Source: Paracidovorax valerianellae (GTDB lineage: Bacteria; Pseudomonadota; Gammaproteobacteria; Burkholderiales; Burkholderiaceae_C). From it: a stretch of DNA of 64,000 nucleotides. A program made the translations under genes and the position numbers. The notes beneath the pieces were generated by a model. The model was not told where the DNA came from, did not search any database, and was given only the letters and a program-made list of their open reading frames with translations. The DNA lies in the NCBI RefSeq assembly GCF_900102625.1, contig NZ_FMZC01000004.1:62001-126000 (forward strand). Reading direction: 5' to 3'. How positions within the stretch are numbered: the first letter of the stretch is position 1; the number at the start of each line of letters is the position of its first letter. Below are positions 28,540 through 35,445 of this stretch, piece by piece.

Positions 28540-28904
28540 TCGCCACTTCAGAACTCTGGAAAGATCTGGTTCAGCTTGCGTCGACTGTCGATACAGTGGG
28601 ATTGAGGCAACTGGGTAAAAAAATCGATTACACGCCAGATACCGATTTGGTCAAAGACATGGGCCTCACAGGTGACGATGCGTTTCAGTTCATGGAAACT
28701 TTTGCTTCAAAATTCAACGTCGACAAGGGCGATTATCGGTCTTCGGACTACTTCGGATCGGAAGGTCTGTGGTTGCTTTCCATTTTCAAAAAGCCCGCAC
28801 CAACCCTGCCTATCACATTAGGCATGCTCTTTATCGCCGCGCGCGAGGGAAATTGGGACGCACAGCGGCTCCAAAAGGCGCATGAAACACGCAAATATTT
28901 TTGA
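28533..28904 (+). CDS. DUF1493-like family protein
   Basis: A 123-residue acidic protein resembling DUF1493: DTDLVKDMGLTGDDAFQFMETFASKFNVD in the first half and LPITLGMLFIAAREGNW near the end. The first block resembles an acyl-carrier-like helical region but lacks the Ser of true carriers. The pairing with an STM2901-type gene, with a 7-bp overlap, is also known in Salmonella and relatives, where both are of unknown function. AT-rich codon use, as in its partner. Confidence 0.78.
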   Translation: MVIATSELWKDLVQLASTVDTVGLRQLGKKIDYTPDTDLVKDMGLTGDDAFQFMETFASKFNVDKGDYRSSDYFGSEGLWLLSIFKKPAPTLPITLGMLFIAAREGNWDAQRLQKAHETRKYF

Positions 28905-28943
28905 ATTTCATTGCGCAAATTATTAACAGCTGGGAATAATTTA

Positions 28944-29321
28944 TCAACAAATAGCCCCAATTTTACTTTTGCCTGATTTCAAATCAAATCCCATATAACA
29001 GGTATATTTTTCGGGTTTGTTCTTATAGCAGATCAAGTCATTTTTTCTACGCATCCTTTCTCCATGTTCCGACGGGCACACATTAGGAGTATCGCGTCCC
29101 ATCTGGTCAAATATACGTTTGGCTGCTTCTTTTTCTATTTTCACCGAAATGCTAGAGTCTTCATTTTTCGCTGGTTGAGGGTCGCTCAGTTCGCCTGAAT
29201 ACAACTCATAGGCAGCATCAAATGGTTTGTATTTGAACTGCCAATTTTCCCCTGAAAAAGATTTCGGTGAACTAAGCAGCAAAATAAAACAAAACAACAT
29301 TTTATCGATATATATTTTCAC
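28944..29321 (-). CDS. Hypothetical small exported protein, low-GC
   Basis: A 125-residue protein with a signal peptide (VKIYIDKMLFCFILLLSSPKSFS, cleavage near FSG). The mature part is Lys-rich with cysteines in NVCPSEH, LICYKNK, YTCYMGF and a C-terminal GAIC, so it is probably disulfide-bonded in the periplasm. GTG at 29321 is chosen because AAAGGGAG lies seven bases upstream; ATGs at 29345 and 29276+24 lack this. It is among the most AT-rich genes of the window and convergent with the DUF1493 gene. I cannot assign a family; an immunity- or inhibitor-like role is only a guess from size and export. Confidence 0.65.
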   Translation of the reverse strand: MKIYIDKMLFCFILLLSSPKSFSGENWQFKYKPFDAAYELYSGELSDPQPAKNEDSSISVKIEKEAAKRIFDQMGRDTPNVCPSEHGERMRRKNDLICYKNKPEKYTCYMGFDLKSGKSKIGAIC

Positions 29322-29348
29322 TATTAATCTCCCTTTTATTTCCATCGA

Positions 29349-30602
29349 TCAACGCAGCATCGCGTACCCCACCCCGATCGCTGCCGCCAAGCCCACCGCA
29401 TCCGCCACCAGCGCACACGCCAGCGCATGGCGCGCATGACGAATCCCCACGCTGCCGAAGTACACCGCCAGCACGTAGAAGGTGGTTTCGGTCGATCCCT
29501 GCACGATGGCGGCCAGGCGGCCGGCGAAGGAATCCACGCCGTGCGTCTGCATGACGTCGATCATCAAGCCCCGTGCGCCGGCGCCCGAGAGCACCTTCAT
29601 CAGCCCGACGGGCAAGGCGGGCAAAAAATCGGTATCCCAGCCCATGGCGGCGACGCCCGCGCCGATGGCGCCCAGCAGCGCGTCCATGCAGCCGGCCGCG
29701 CGGAACATGCCGATGGCCGCGAGGATGGCGATGAGGTAGGGCACGATCTGCACCGCCACCCCGAAGCCTTCCTTGGCGCCTTCGATGAAGGCGTCGTACA
29801 CGTTGATCCGCCGCACGGCGCCGGCCACGATGAACAGCATGACCACGCTCAGGATGACGGCCGCCCCCGTGGTGCCGGCCACGCGCGCGGCCTGGTCGGC
29901 CGGCAGCCGGGCCAGTGCCGCGACCGCTGCCGCCAGTAAGCCCGCCACGGCCAGCAGAGGCAGCAGGAAGCGCCCGCGCCACAGGGGCAGGCGCTGGCAC
30001 ACGGCCACGGCCAGCAGGCCCGCCAGGAGCGAGGCGAAGGTGACCAGCAGCGTGGGCAGGAAGATGTCCGCCGCGTTGAAGCCCGCGCCCAGGCCCTGCT
30101 TGAGTGCCAGGCTCTGGCGGATGGCGATGACCGAGGTGGGAATGAGCGTGAGGCCGGCGGTGTTCAGCACCACGAACATGATCTGTGCGTTGCTGGCGGT
30201 GTCGGGCTGGCCGGTGTTGAGCGTCTGCAACTCGCGCATGGCGGTCAGGCCGAGCGGCGTGGCAGCGTTGTCCAGGCCCAGCAGGTTGGCCGAGAGGTTC
30301 ATCGTCATCGCGCCCTGCGCCGGGTGGCCGTCGGGCACGCCGGGAAAGAGCCGCCGCAGCAGTGGGGCAGCCGCCCGGGCGAGCAGCTCGATCATGCCGG
30401 CGCGCTCGCCCACGCGCAGCAGGCCCAGCCACAGCGCCATCACGCCGGCCAGGCCCAGCGATATCTCGAAGCCCGAGCGGGCTGCGTCGAACAGCGCCGC
30501 CAGCAGGGCCTGGAAGATGCCGTCCGCCCCCAGCAGCCAGCGCACCACCGCCGTGGCGAAGGCCACGGTGAAGAACCCGATCCAGACCCAGTTGAGCGCC
30601 AT
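29349..30602 (-). CDS. Nucleoside-recognition (SpmA-SpmB fusion-like) membrane protein
   Basis: A 417-residue integral membrane protein whose N-terminal half resembles SpmA and C-terminal half SpmB, each with a nucleoside-recognition Gate domain. Signatures include MTMNLSANLLGLDNAATPLGLTAM in the first half and STETTFYVLAVYFGSVGIR near the end. About ten membrane segments are seen. Named for spore maturation in Bacillus, such proteins are common in non-sporulating proteobacteria, where the transport substrate is unknown. The ATG at 30602 begins the first membrane helix; a longer frame upstream is unsupported. Confidence 0.88.
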   Translation of the reverse strand: MALNWVWIGFFTVAFATAVVRWLLGADGIFQALLAALFDAARSGFEISLGLAGVMALWLGLLRVGERAGMIELLARAAAPLLRRLFPGVPDGHPAQGAMTMNLSANLLGLDNAATPLGLTAMRELQTLNTGQPDTASNAQIMFVVLNTAGLTLIPTSVIAIRQSLALKQGLGAGFNAADIFLPTLLVTFASLLAGLLAVAVCQRLPLWRGRFLLPLLAVAGLLAAAVAALARLPADQAARVAGTTGAAVILSVVMLFIVAGAVRRINVYDAFIEGAKEGFGVAVQIVPYLIAILAAIGMFRAAGCMDALLGAIGAGVAAMGWDTDFLPALPVGLMKVLSGAGARGLMIDVMQTHGVDSFAGRLAAIVQGSTETTFYVLAVYFGSVGIRHARHALACALVADAVGLAAAIGVGYAMLR

Positions 30603-30627
30603 GGACGGGATGGTAGCCGCAGGGGTG

Positions 30628-31119
30628 CTACAAGAATCCGATCCAGCGCCCGGCCAGCACGGCGCCCAGCCACAGCGTGAGCGACACCGCGGCCTGCGCG
30701 CGCACGAGGCCGCCGGCATGCCCCTCGCGCAGGGCGCGGTCCCAGTGGCCGCCGGCGTGCAGCGACAGTGCGTTGACCAGCGCGAAGGCGATCAGGCCGA
30801 CCTTCACCAGAAAGGCCGGGTTGGCCAGGTAGTCACCCGGCCGGGTGGCGAAGAGCCACAGCCCGGTGGCCAGGGCCAGCGCGAGCCCGGCCGCCGCCGC
30901 GCGCGACAGGAACGGGCCAAGCAGCGCGAGCGGAATGCGCCGCCCGATGATTCCCCACAGGCGCAGGTCCAGCAGCAACGCCGCGCCCACGCCCAGGCCG
31001 AGGGCGGCGATGTGCGACGCATTGACCACCAGGTAGGCCGTGCCGGAGCGCCGCAGCCACGCTGCGGGAGCCGATGCGGCCAGGGCGTCCAGCAGGGGCG
31101 CGAGCCCAGCGAGATCCAT
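30628..31119 (-). CDS. DUF6644/DUF2214-like integral membrane protein
   Basis: A 163-residue protein with four predicted membrane helices. The segment YLVVNASHIAALGLGVGAALLLDLRLWG near residues 28-56 has the conserved Asn and His seen in this small family. The sequence GLALALATGLWLFATRPGDYLANPAFLVKVGLI follows. It lies 6 bp after the DUF6152 gene and is probably cotranscribed with it. The role is unknown; the conserved His might bind metal or heme. Confidence 0.72.
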   Translation of the reverse strand: MDLAGLAPLLDALAASAPAAWLRRSGTAYLVVNASHIAALGLGVGAALLLDLRLWGIIGRRIPLALLGPFLSRAAAAGLALALATGLWLFATRPGDYLANPAFLVKVGLIAFALVNALSLHAGGHWDRALREGHAGGLVRAQAAVSLTLWLGAVLAGRWIGFL

Positions 31120-31125
31120 GCGCTC

Positions 31126-31518
31126 TCAGTTTTTGGGTTTCTGGATGCGCTCGGGGTAGAGGTCGTAGGTCTTGCCGCCGACCTGGATCTGCACGGCCTT
31201 CATGCGCCGCTGGGATGCGTCCCGATCGCGGTTGCCGGTGGCGGTGATGGCATCGCCCGGCTTGGCAGACGCTTCGTTGAAGCCGGAGCGCTCGGTCTGC
31301 GACGGATTGCCCAGCTCGACGCGCCAGACGGTGCCCTCGGCGGTTTTCACCTCCAGCGTCGGGTGGGGCGGCGCCATTTGCACGCGCTGCACGGTGCCCG
31401 CGAGTTCGGACTGGGCTTCCTCGGCCCACGACCAGCCGTGGTGCGCCTGCGCGGGGCCGGCGAACAGGGCGACAACGGCGATGGCGCTGCTGACAACGGA
31501 ACGGGTGATGACGGTCAT
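31126..31518 (-). CDS. DUF6152 family exported protein
   Basis: A 130-residue periplasmic protein. The signal peptide ends in AGPAQAHHGW, and the exposed HHGW start of the mature chain is a hallmark of the DUF6152 family. A single OB-like beta domain follows (GTVQRVQMAPPHPTLEVKT, ending QVGGKTYDLYPERI). GGAGGTATTCG precedes the ATG at 31518. It is the first gene of a two-gene unit with the DUF6644-like membrane protein. The His-His N-terminus could bind copper; that is inference. Confidence 0.78.
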   Translation of the reverse strand: MTVITRSVVSSAIAVVALFAGPAQAHHGWSWAEEAQSELAGTVQRVQMAPPHPTLEVKTAEGTVWRVELGNPSQTERSGFNEASAKPGDAITATGNRDRDASQRRMKAVQIQVGGKTYDLYPERIQKPKN

Positions 31519-31739
31519 CGAATACCTCCAGGCAACGGTTTTCACGGGTCGGCGGAATGCGCCGGTCGGCCATCGGTCCAGGCCGGCCGGGCGGGTAACG
31601 GGGACAGTATCGAGGACAGCGCGATGCGTGGACCGCCACACCAAGCCCGTCAGCGGTAACCATCGTGCACGCAGCGGGCCCTGTCGCCAAACGATGGCCC
31701 TACGGCAATGCGGGTTCGTTTTGCCCACAGGCCGATGGG

Positions 31740-32744
31740 TCAGAACGGCGCGTCGTCGTCCTCGGCCCCGTTGGCCGCCACGGCCGCAGGGCGGTCGGAA
31801 GGTGCGGGCGCAGAAGCGTCGGCCGCCGGTGCCGCGGCAGGCGTGCCGCCCAGTTCGGTGCGGCCTTCGCCCCCCAGCGCTTCGATCAGGTCGGGAATCA
31901 GCTTCGCTAATTCGCCCGTGGCGATGGCCACATCGGTGTCGAAGCCGCCGTCGTCGGCCTTGGTGCCTTCGAACACGGTGTCGAGGAAAGCGATCTTGCG
32001 CACCTGCAGGCCCTCGCTCAGCAGGAACGAGACGCGGTCGTCCCAGGTCATCGCGAGCTTGGTGGGCAGCTTGCCGGCGGCGATGTGCTCGCGCACCTCG
32101 TCAATGTCCAGCGGATGGCGGGCATAGCGCACCACGGCCTTGGCCTCGTCGGCGCTCTTGAGTTCGCACTCGCGGTCCACGCTGAACCCCACGGGCGGTT
32201 CCTGCGTGCTGAGCCAATGCGACATGGCGGCCTGGGGCGAGGTCTGCGTATCGAGCAGCGCCACCGACAGGCCGGGCAGCGCCTCCACCAGCAGGGTGAC
32301 GACCTCATCGGCGCGCGACTGACTGCTGGTGTCCAGCACCAGCCAGTGGGCCTGCGGGTCGATCCACACCCACATCGATCCCTGCTTGGTGAAAGCCATG
32401 GGCAGCAGATCGAGCTTGGCTTCGTCCTTCAGCTCTTTCGATTCCTTCTTGCCGGGCTTGCGGCCGGTTTCCTGCTCGATGCGCGCGGCCTTTTCCTTGA
32501 CCTTGCGGTTGAGCACCGAGCCCGGAAGCATCTTGGACTCGACCATGAAGCGCAGCACCCATTGCCCGCCCACGGATTCGGCCATCAGGCCATGCGCATC
32601 GCCGCGCGGCGGGACCCAGCCCAGCGATTTTTCCTGCGTGGCGCCGCACTCCACGAACGGCGTCTTGGCCAGCGCCTCTTCGACCTGCGACAGGTCCACC
32701 TGCCATTGCGGCGCGATGCGGTACACGATCATGTTCTTGAACAC
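31740..32744 (-). CDS. rdgC: Recombination-associated protein RdgC
   Basis: A 334-residue nucleoid-associated DNA-binding protein that forms a ring-like dimer and restrains RecA. The opening MFKNMIVYRIAPQW, the LGWVPPRG segment and the C-terminal half with MTWDDRVSFLLSEGLQVRKIAFLD are diagnostic. The last ~40 residues are an Ala/Pro-rich tail ending DDDAPF, longer than in E. coli. The tip resembles the acidic SSB-type tail. Single gene; the start is unambiguous. Confidence 0.95.
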   Translation of the reverse strand: MFKNMIVYRIAPQWQVDLSQVEEALAKTPFVECGATQEKSLGWVPPRGDAHGLMAESVGGQWVLRFMVESKMLPGSVLNRKVKEKAARIEQETGRKPGKKESKELKDEAKLDLLPMAFTKQGSMWVWIDPQAHWLVLDTSSQSRADEVVTLLVEALPGLSVALLDTQTSPQAAMSHWLSTQEPPVGFSVDRECELKSADEAKAVVRYARHPLDIDEVREHIAAGKLPTKLAMTWDDRVSFLLSEGLQVRKIAFLDTVFEGTKADDGGFDTDVAIATGELAKLIPDLIEALGGEGRTELGGTPAAAPAADASAPAPSDRPAAVAANGAEDDDAPF

Positions 32745-33108
32745 GGAAATCCTTCAGCTCTGACGTTCATTGGCAACCCTTCGCCGCAAGCTGCGCAGGC
32801 GGCGCGGTGCAGCGGGGCCGCCATTGTCGGCGGTGCGGTCGGCCGCACCCCGGCCGGATGCAAGGGACAAAACAGCATTTTTTCTGGTTTGCTATTTTTT
32901 TAATAGCTGCCTGCGCAATCAATACGGCGGTAGCGGGCCATTCGGTGCCTGAACTGCCCTGCCCGGTCAACCAACCCTTGTCACAACTTTACACAGCCAC
33001 ATGAACCCCTCACGCCGGCGATACACGGCGGGGAGAGACTAGCCATCAACCGCTGCAACGGGCGTTGCGGCGGACCCACTCGCCCCCTGGGGCAAGAAAG
33101 GAACCACC
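32745..33108. other. Divergent intergenic region rdgC / Spy-like gene
   Basis: About 360 bp without a convincing gene. A dispersed element (32888-32940) lies in the middle. Between it and the next gene are a TTGTCACAACTTTACACAG tract and a GGCGATACACGGCGGGGAGAG segment. No operator could be assigned. Confidence 0.45.
32888..32940. repeat. Dispersed element, type B tail
   Basis: TTTGCTATTTTTTTAATAGC is followed by GCAATCAATACGGCGGTAG. It has the same two-part build as the copies at 27709 and 50866. Confidence 0.68.
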
Positions 33109-33702
33109 ATGGCTATCTTCTTCCAACGACGCATCGCCGGCGCTGCCGCCGCCACCGCCCTGCTGGCCGCCCTGGCCGCACCCGCCTTCGCACAAACCCC
33201 TGCGCCTTCCGCACCCCCCGCGGCCGGCCAGTCGCAAGAGGGCCCGCGCCACCGCATGCCCAGCCCCGAACAGCGCCAGGCCCGCATGGAACAGCGCGCC
33301 AATGCACTGCAGCAGAAACTGCAACTCACGCCGGCCCAGCAACCCGCCTGGGAAACCTTCAAGGCCGCGATGCAACCGCCAGAGCGCGGCGCACGCCTGG
33401 ACCCCAAGGGCCTGGACCAGCTGACCACGCCTGAGCGCATCGACCGCATGCGCGCCATGCGCGCCCAGCACAGTGCCGAAGCCGACCGCCGCGGCGAAGC
33501 CACCAAGGCGTTCTATGCCGCGCTGACGCCAGCGCAGCAAAAGACGTTCGACGAGGAAAGCCGCCGCATGCACCGCCACCACCCCGGCATGGGCGGCCCC
33601 AAGGACGGCGAACCCGGCAAGCATGGCCGCCACGGCGGGCCGCGCGGCGAGCGCCCTTCCGCTCCTGCAGCACCCACGGCCCCTGCACCGGCGCCTCAGT
33701 AA
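33109..33702 (+). CDS. Spy/CpxP-like LTXXQ periplasmic protein
   Basis: A 197-residue exported protein with a signal peptide cleaved near AFAQ (residue 29). Two LTPAQQ motifs mark the Spy/CpxP superfamily of ATP-independent periplasmic chaperones and metal-stress proteins: LQLTPAQQPAW at ~71-81 and LTPAQQKTF at ~139-147. The helical core between them is rich in Arg, Met and Gln. The C-terminus is a His/Gly/Pro-rich tail (HRHHPGMGG, GKHGRHGG) likely to bind metal ions. AAGGA lies upstream of the ATG. Confidence 0.85.
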   Translation: MAIFFQRRIAGAAAATALLAALAAPAFAQTPAPSAPPAAGQSQEGPRHRMPSPEQRQARMEQRANALQQKLQLTPAQQPAWETFKAAMQPPERGARLDPKGLDQLTTPERIDRMRAMRAQHSAEADRRGEATKAFYAALTPAQQKTFDEESRRMHRHHPGMGGPKDGEPGKHGRHGGPRGERPSAPAAPTAPAPAPQ

Positions 33703-33715
33703 CCGACGGCAAAGC

Positions 33716-33742
33716 GGTGCACAGTCTGGCGACCTGTGCACC
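33716..33742 (+). terminator. Hairpin after the Spy-like gene
   Basis: GGTGCACAG (33716-33724) pairs perfectly with CTGTGCACC (33734-33742) around a 9-nt loop, 14 bp after the stop codon. No U-run follows, so it is a stabilising or Rho-dependent structure rather than a classical terminator. Confidence 0.4.
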
Positions 33743-33869
33743 GTGCGCAGGCAGTTCCCGACCGCCCCGCGCGGTTGAGGCGGCTGCCTACAGCGCACCC
33801 CCGGAGGAGCACATACAGTGGGTTACACACTTTGTGCAGACCTAACAGTCATCCATTCGAGGGATTTCT

Positions 33870-34457
33870 ATGCCGATCAACCCACTCCTGCGTTTCCGCG
33901 CCTTGCTGCGCGGAAACGCTTTTTTCGTGGCCCTGGCCTGCGTGGCCGCAACGGGCACCGTCCAGGCGCAAACCGCACCATCGGGCATCAGCCCTTCCGT
34001 CTATGTGCAAGGCGGCTGGGCCCGCCACCAGACCGACACGGCCACCGTCGGCGTGACCCTGCCCTGGGACTGGCAGGGCGCCTTCTGGGGCAACGAGGTC
34101 CGGGGCTATTGGGACATCTATGCGAGCCGCTGGTCGTTCAATGGCGTGGACGGCCCGGGCAACATCACCTTGATCGGTTTCACCCCCACCTTCCGCATGC
34201 GCCCGGACAACGGCCGTGCCAATTGGTTCTGGGAAGGCGGCGTGGGCATCACCTACGCGGACAGCAAGTACCACATCCCCGACAAGGAATTCAGCACCCG
34301 GTACAACTTCGGCTCCCACCTGGGCGTGGGCTACAGCCTGGGTGCGCAGCGCGAGCACGAGATCATGGTGCGGGTGCAGCATCTGTCCAACGCCGGCATC
34401 AAGAAGCCCAACCCGGGCGAAAACTTCGTGCAGTTGCGCTACGCGTACCACTTCTGA
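33870..34457 (+). CDS. pagL: Lipid A 3-O-deacylase PagL family
   Basis: A 195-residue outer-membrane beta-barrel that removes the 3-O acyl chain of lipid A. The signal peptide ends near VQAQ (residue 34). The C-terminal active-site region HLSNAGIKKPNPGEN gives His171 and Ser173; Glu184 is the likely third residue, one position closer than I recall for the Pseudomonas enzyme. The chain ends with the aromatic YAYHF typical of outer-membrane barrels. GGATTT is the only weak ribosome site. An excellent terminator follows. Confidence 0.88.
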   Translation: MPINPLLRFRALLRGNAFFVALACVAATGTVQAQTAPSGISPSVYVQGGWARHQTDTATVGVTLPWDWQGAFWGNEVRGYWDIYASRWSFNGVDGPGNITLIGFTPTFRMRPDNGRANWFWEGGVGITYADSKYHIPDKEFSTRYNFGSHLGVGYSLGAQREHEIMVRVQHLSNAGIKKPNPGENFVQLRYAYHF

Positions 34458-34511
34458 GGGGTGTGAACTCGCTCCTCCCTGCAGCCTGCCGGCGCAGGGA
34501 GTGAAAACACC

Positions 34512-34534
34512 AAGGGCCCTTCGGGGCCCTTTTT
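34512..34534 (+). terminator. Rho-independent terminator after pagL
   Basis: AAGGGCCC (34512-34519), a TTCG tetraloop and GGGCCCTT (34524-34531), then more T. This is a very stable UUCG-capped hairpin 55 bp after the stop codon. It shields the origin-like region from pagL transcription. Confidence 0.88.
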
Positions 34535-34601
34535 CTTGCGCGATGCGAAGAAGCAGAAAGAAAGCCCAATTTCAGACCGTCGACCGGGCACTGTGGATAA
34601 G

Positions 34602-34818
34602 CCTGGGGACATCAAAAGCACAACCCATGGGTTATCCACAGCGAAATCCGAACTGCCGAAGTTGTTGTCGCCCGGCGTGCCAGTTCACCCGGCCAGCGCC
34701 ACAGGGTTTGACGGCACCCAAGTGCTTGGCAGCATTGAGGAAATCTCCCTTGTCCACAGAAAAGGGGCTGCTCTACTACTACTGCTATGTATTTATAGAA
34801 CCTTTAATGGAATAACAG
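34602..34818 (+). repeat. oriC tandem unit 1
   Basis: The first of two imperfect ~218-bp copies in the same orientation. Shared landmarks with unit 2, at 453-455 bp offset, are CCTGGGGA, GCACAAC, TCCACAGCGAAA, TTGTC, ACGGCA-AAGTGC, a DnaA box, TACTACTAC, CTATGTATT and a terminal ACAG. Conservation is highest at the DnaA boxes and the triplet run, which suggests functional constraint rather than a recent duplication. Confidence 0.78.
34750..34800 (+). promoter_or_regulatory. Basal unwinding module 1 (DnaA box + DnaA-trio)
   Basis: DnaA box TTGTCCACA (34750-34758), a 14-nt spacer containing GGGGCTG, then CTACTACTACTGCTATG (34773-34789) and AT-rich TATTTATAGAA. Read 3' to 5' on the other strand the triplets are GAT GAT GAT GAC GAT, the DnaA-trio pattern. 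Confidence 0.72.
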
Positions 34819-35054
34819 GAACATCCGCCGCGCTGGGTTTTGGAGCCGTGGACAGGGCTGGATGGGACGTTTTTGGGGGGCACAAAAATGGACACGGCCA
34901 AGCAAGCGCCGGATCGCCGCTCGCTCAAAAAGGAATTTGTGGCGCCTTGTTGGCAAAAGCATCACGAAGCACTGGCTCGTTCGGCAAGACGGTTCGCGGC
35001 TTGGCAGCCGGTTTGGCCCTGAAGCGCTTGGAAAAACGCCATCCGATGAACAAC

Positions 35055-35273
35055 CCTGGGGATATTTCCGGCACAACTGGCCACTTGTCCACAGCGAAAC
35101 ACGCATCGCAGGTTTTGTCCCCGTCGCCGCGACAGCGGGACCGGGGTTCCGCCCACATGGTTCACGGCAACGCAAGTGCCTTGATCCGACAAGGGAAAAA
35201 CCAGTTATCCACAAAAAACAGCCGTGCTTACTACTACGACTATGTATTGATAAAGACATTAAGGAGAAGACAG
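35055..35273 (+). repeat. oriC tandem unit 2
   Basis: The second copy. Its inner box is TTGTCCACA (35085) where unit 1 has TTATCCACA, and its trio-proximal box is TTATCCACA (35205) where unit 1 has TTGTCCACA. The strong and weak box types are thus swapped between units. The ~236 bp between the units show no repeat and no supported gene. Confidence 0.78.
35205..35255 (+). promoter_or_regulatory. Basal unwinding module 2 (DnaA box + DnaA-trio)
   Basis: DnaA box TTATCCACA (35205-35213), a 14-nt spacer, then TTACTACTACGACTATG (35228-35244) followed by TATTGATAAAG. Spacing between box and triplets is identical to module 1. Confidence 0.74.
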
Positions 35274-35445
35274 TAAAACAGCCGGGCGGAAGCACAGCCA
35301 GGGGCGTCGGCATTCGGAGGAGAGGATTGGCAGAGCAGGAAGCCGCCCAACAGGTTTGGCAGGGGGTGGGGGTTGACCCAGAGCGCAGACCGCGCTCAGC
35401 CGCCCGGCAGGGGCTTGCCTGTGGCCTTTGCCCTCAACGGGGCTC

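Larger units (their letters stand above)
34580..35285 (+). other. oriC: Candidate chromosomal replication origin (oriC) with duplicated unwinding module
   Basis: A gene-free region of ~700 bp (within a 988-bp intergenic gap) with five DnaA boxes. TTATCCACA occurs at 34592-34600 (reverse strand), 34632-34640 and 35205-35213; TTGTCCACA at 34750-34758 and 35085-35093. Two of the boxes are each followed after exactly 14 nt by a run of CTA-type triplets and an AT-rich tract. That matches the DnaA-box / spacer / DnaA-trio / unwinding-element order described for bacterial origins. It is flanked by a terminator on the left. Gene content (mnmG, parS sites) also points to an origin-proximal location. 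The dnaA gene is not in the window. Not proven by reading; GC-skew would test it. Confidence 0.8.

Noticed and set aside
34840-35022. Small 60-codon frame between the two oriC units
   Set aside because: No ribosome site, no similarity I recognise, and it lies in the non-repeated spacer of a probable origin.
34536-35276. Open frame of 246 codons through the origin-like region
   Set aside because: It is open by chance across the DnaA boxes. Its internal protein similarity only mirrors the tandem DNA repeat, whose offset (453-455 bp) shifts frame between landmarks. Translation gives no recognisable domain, and no ribosome site is present.
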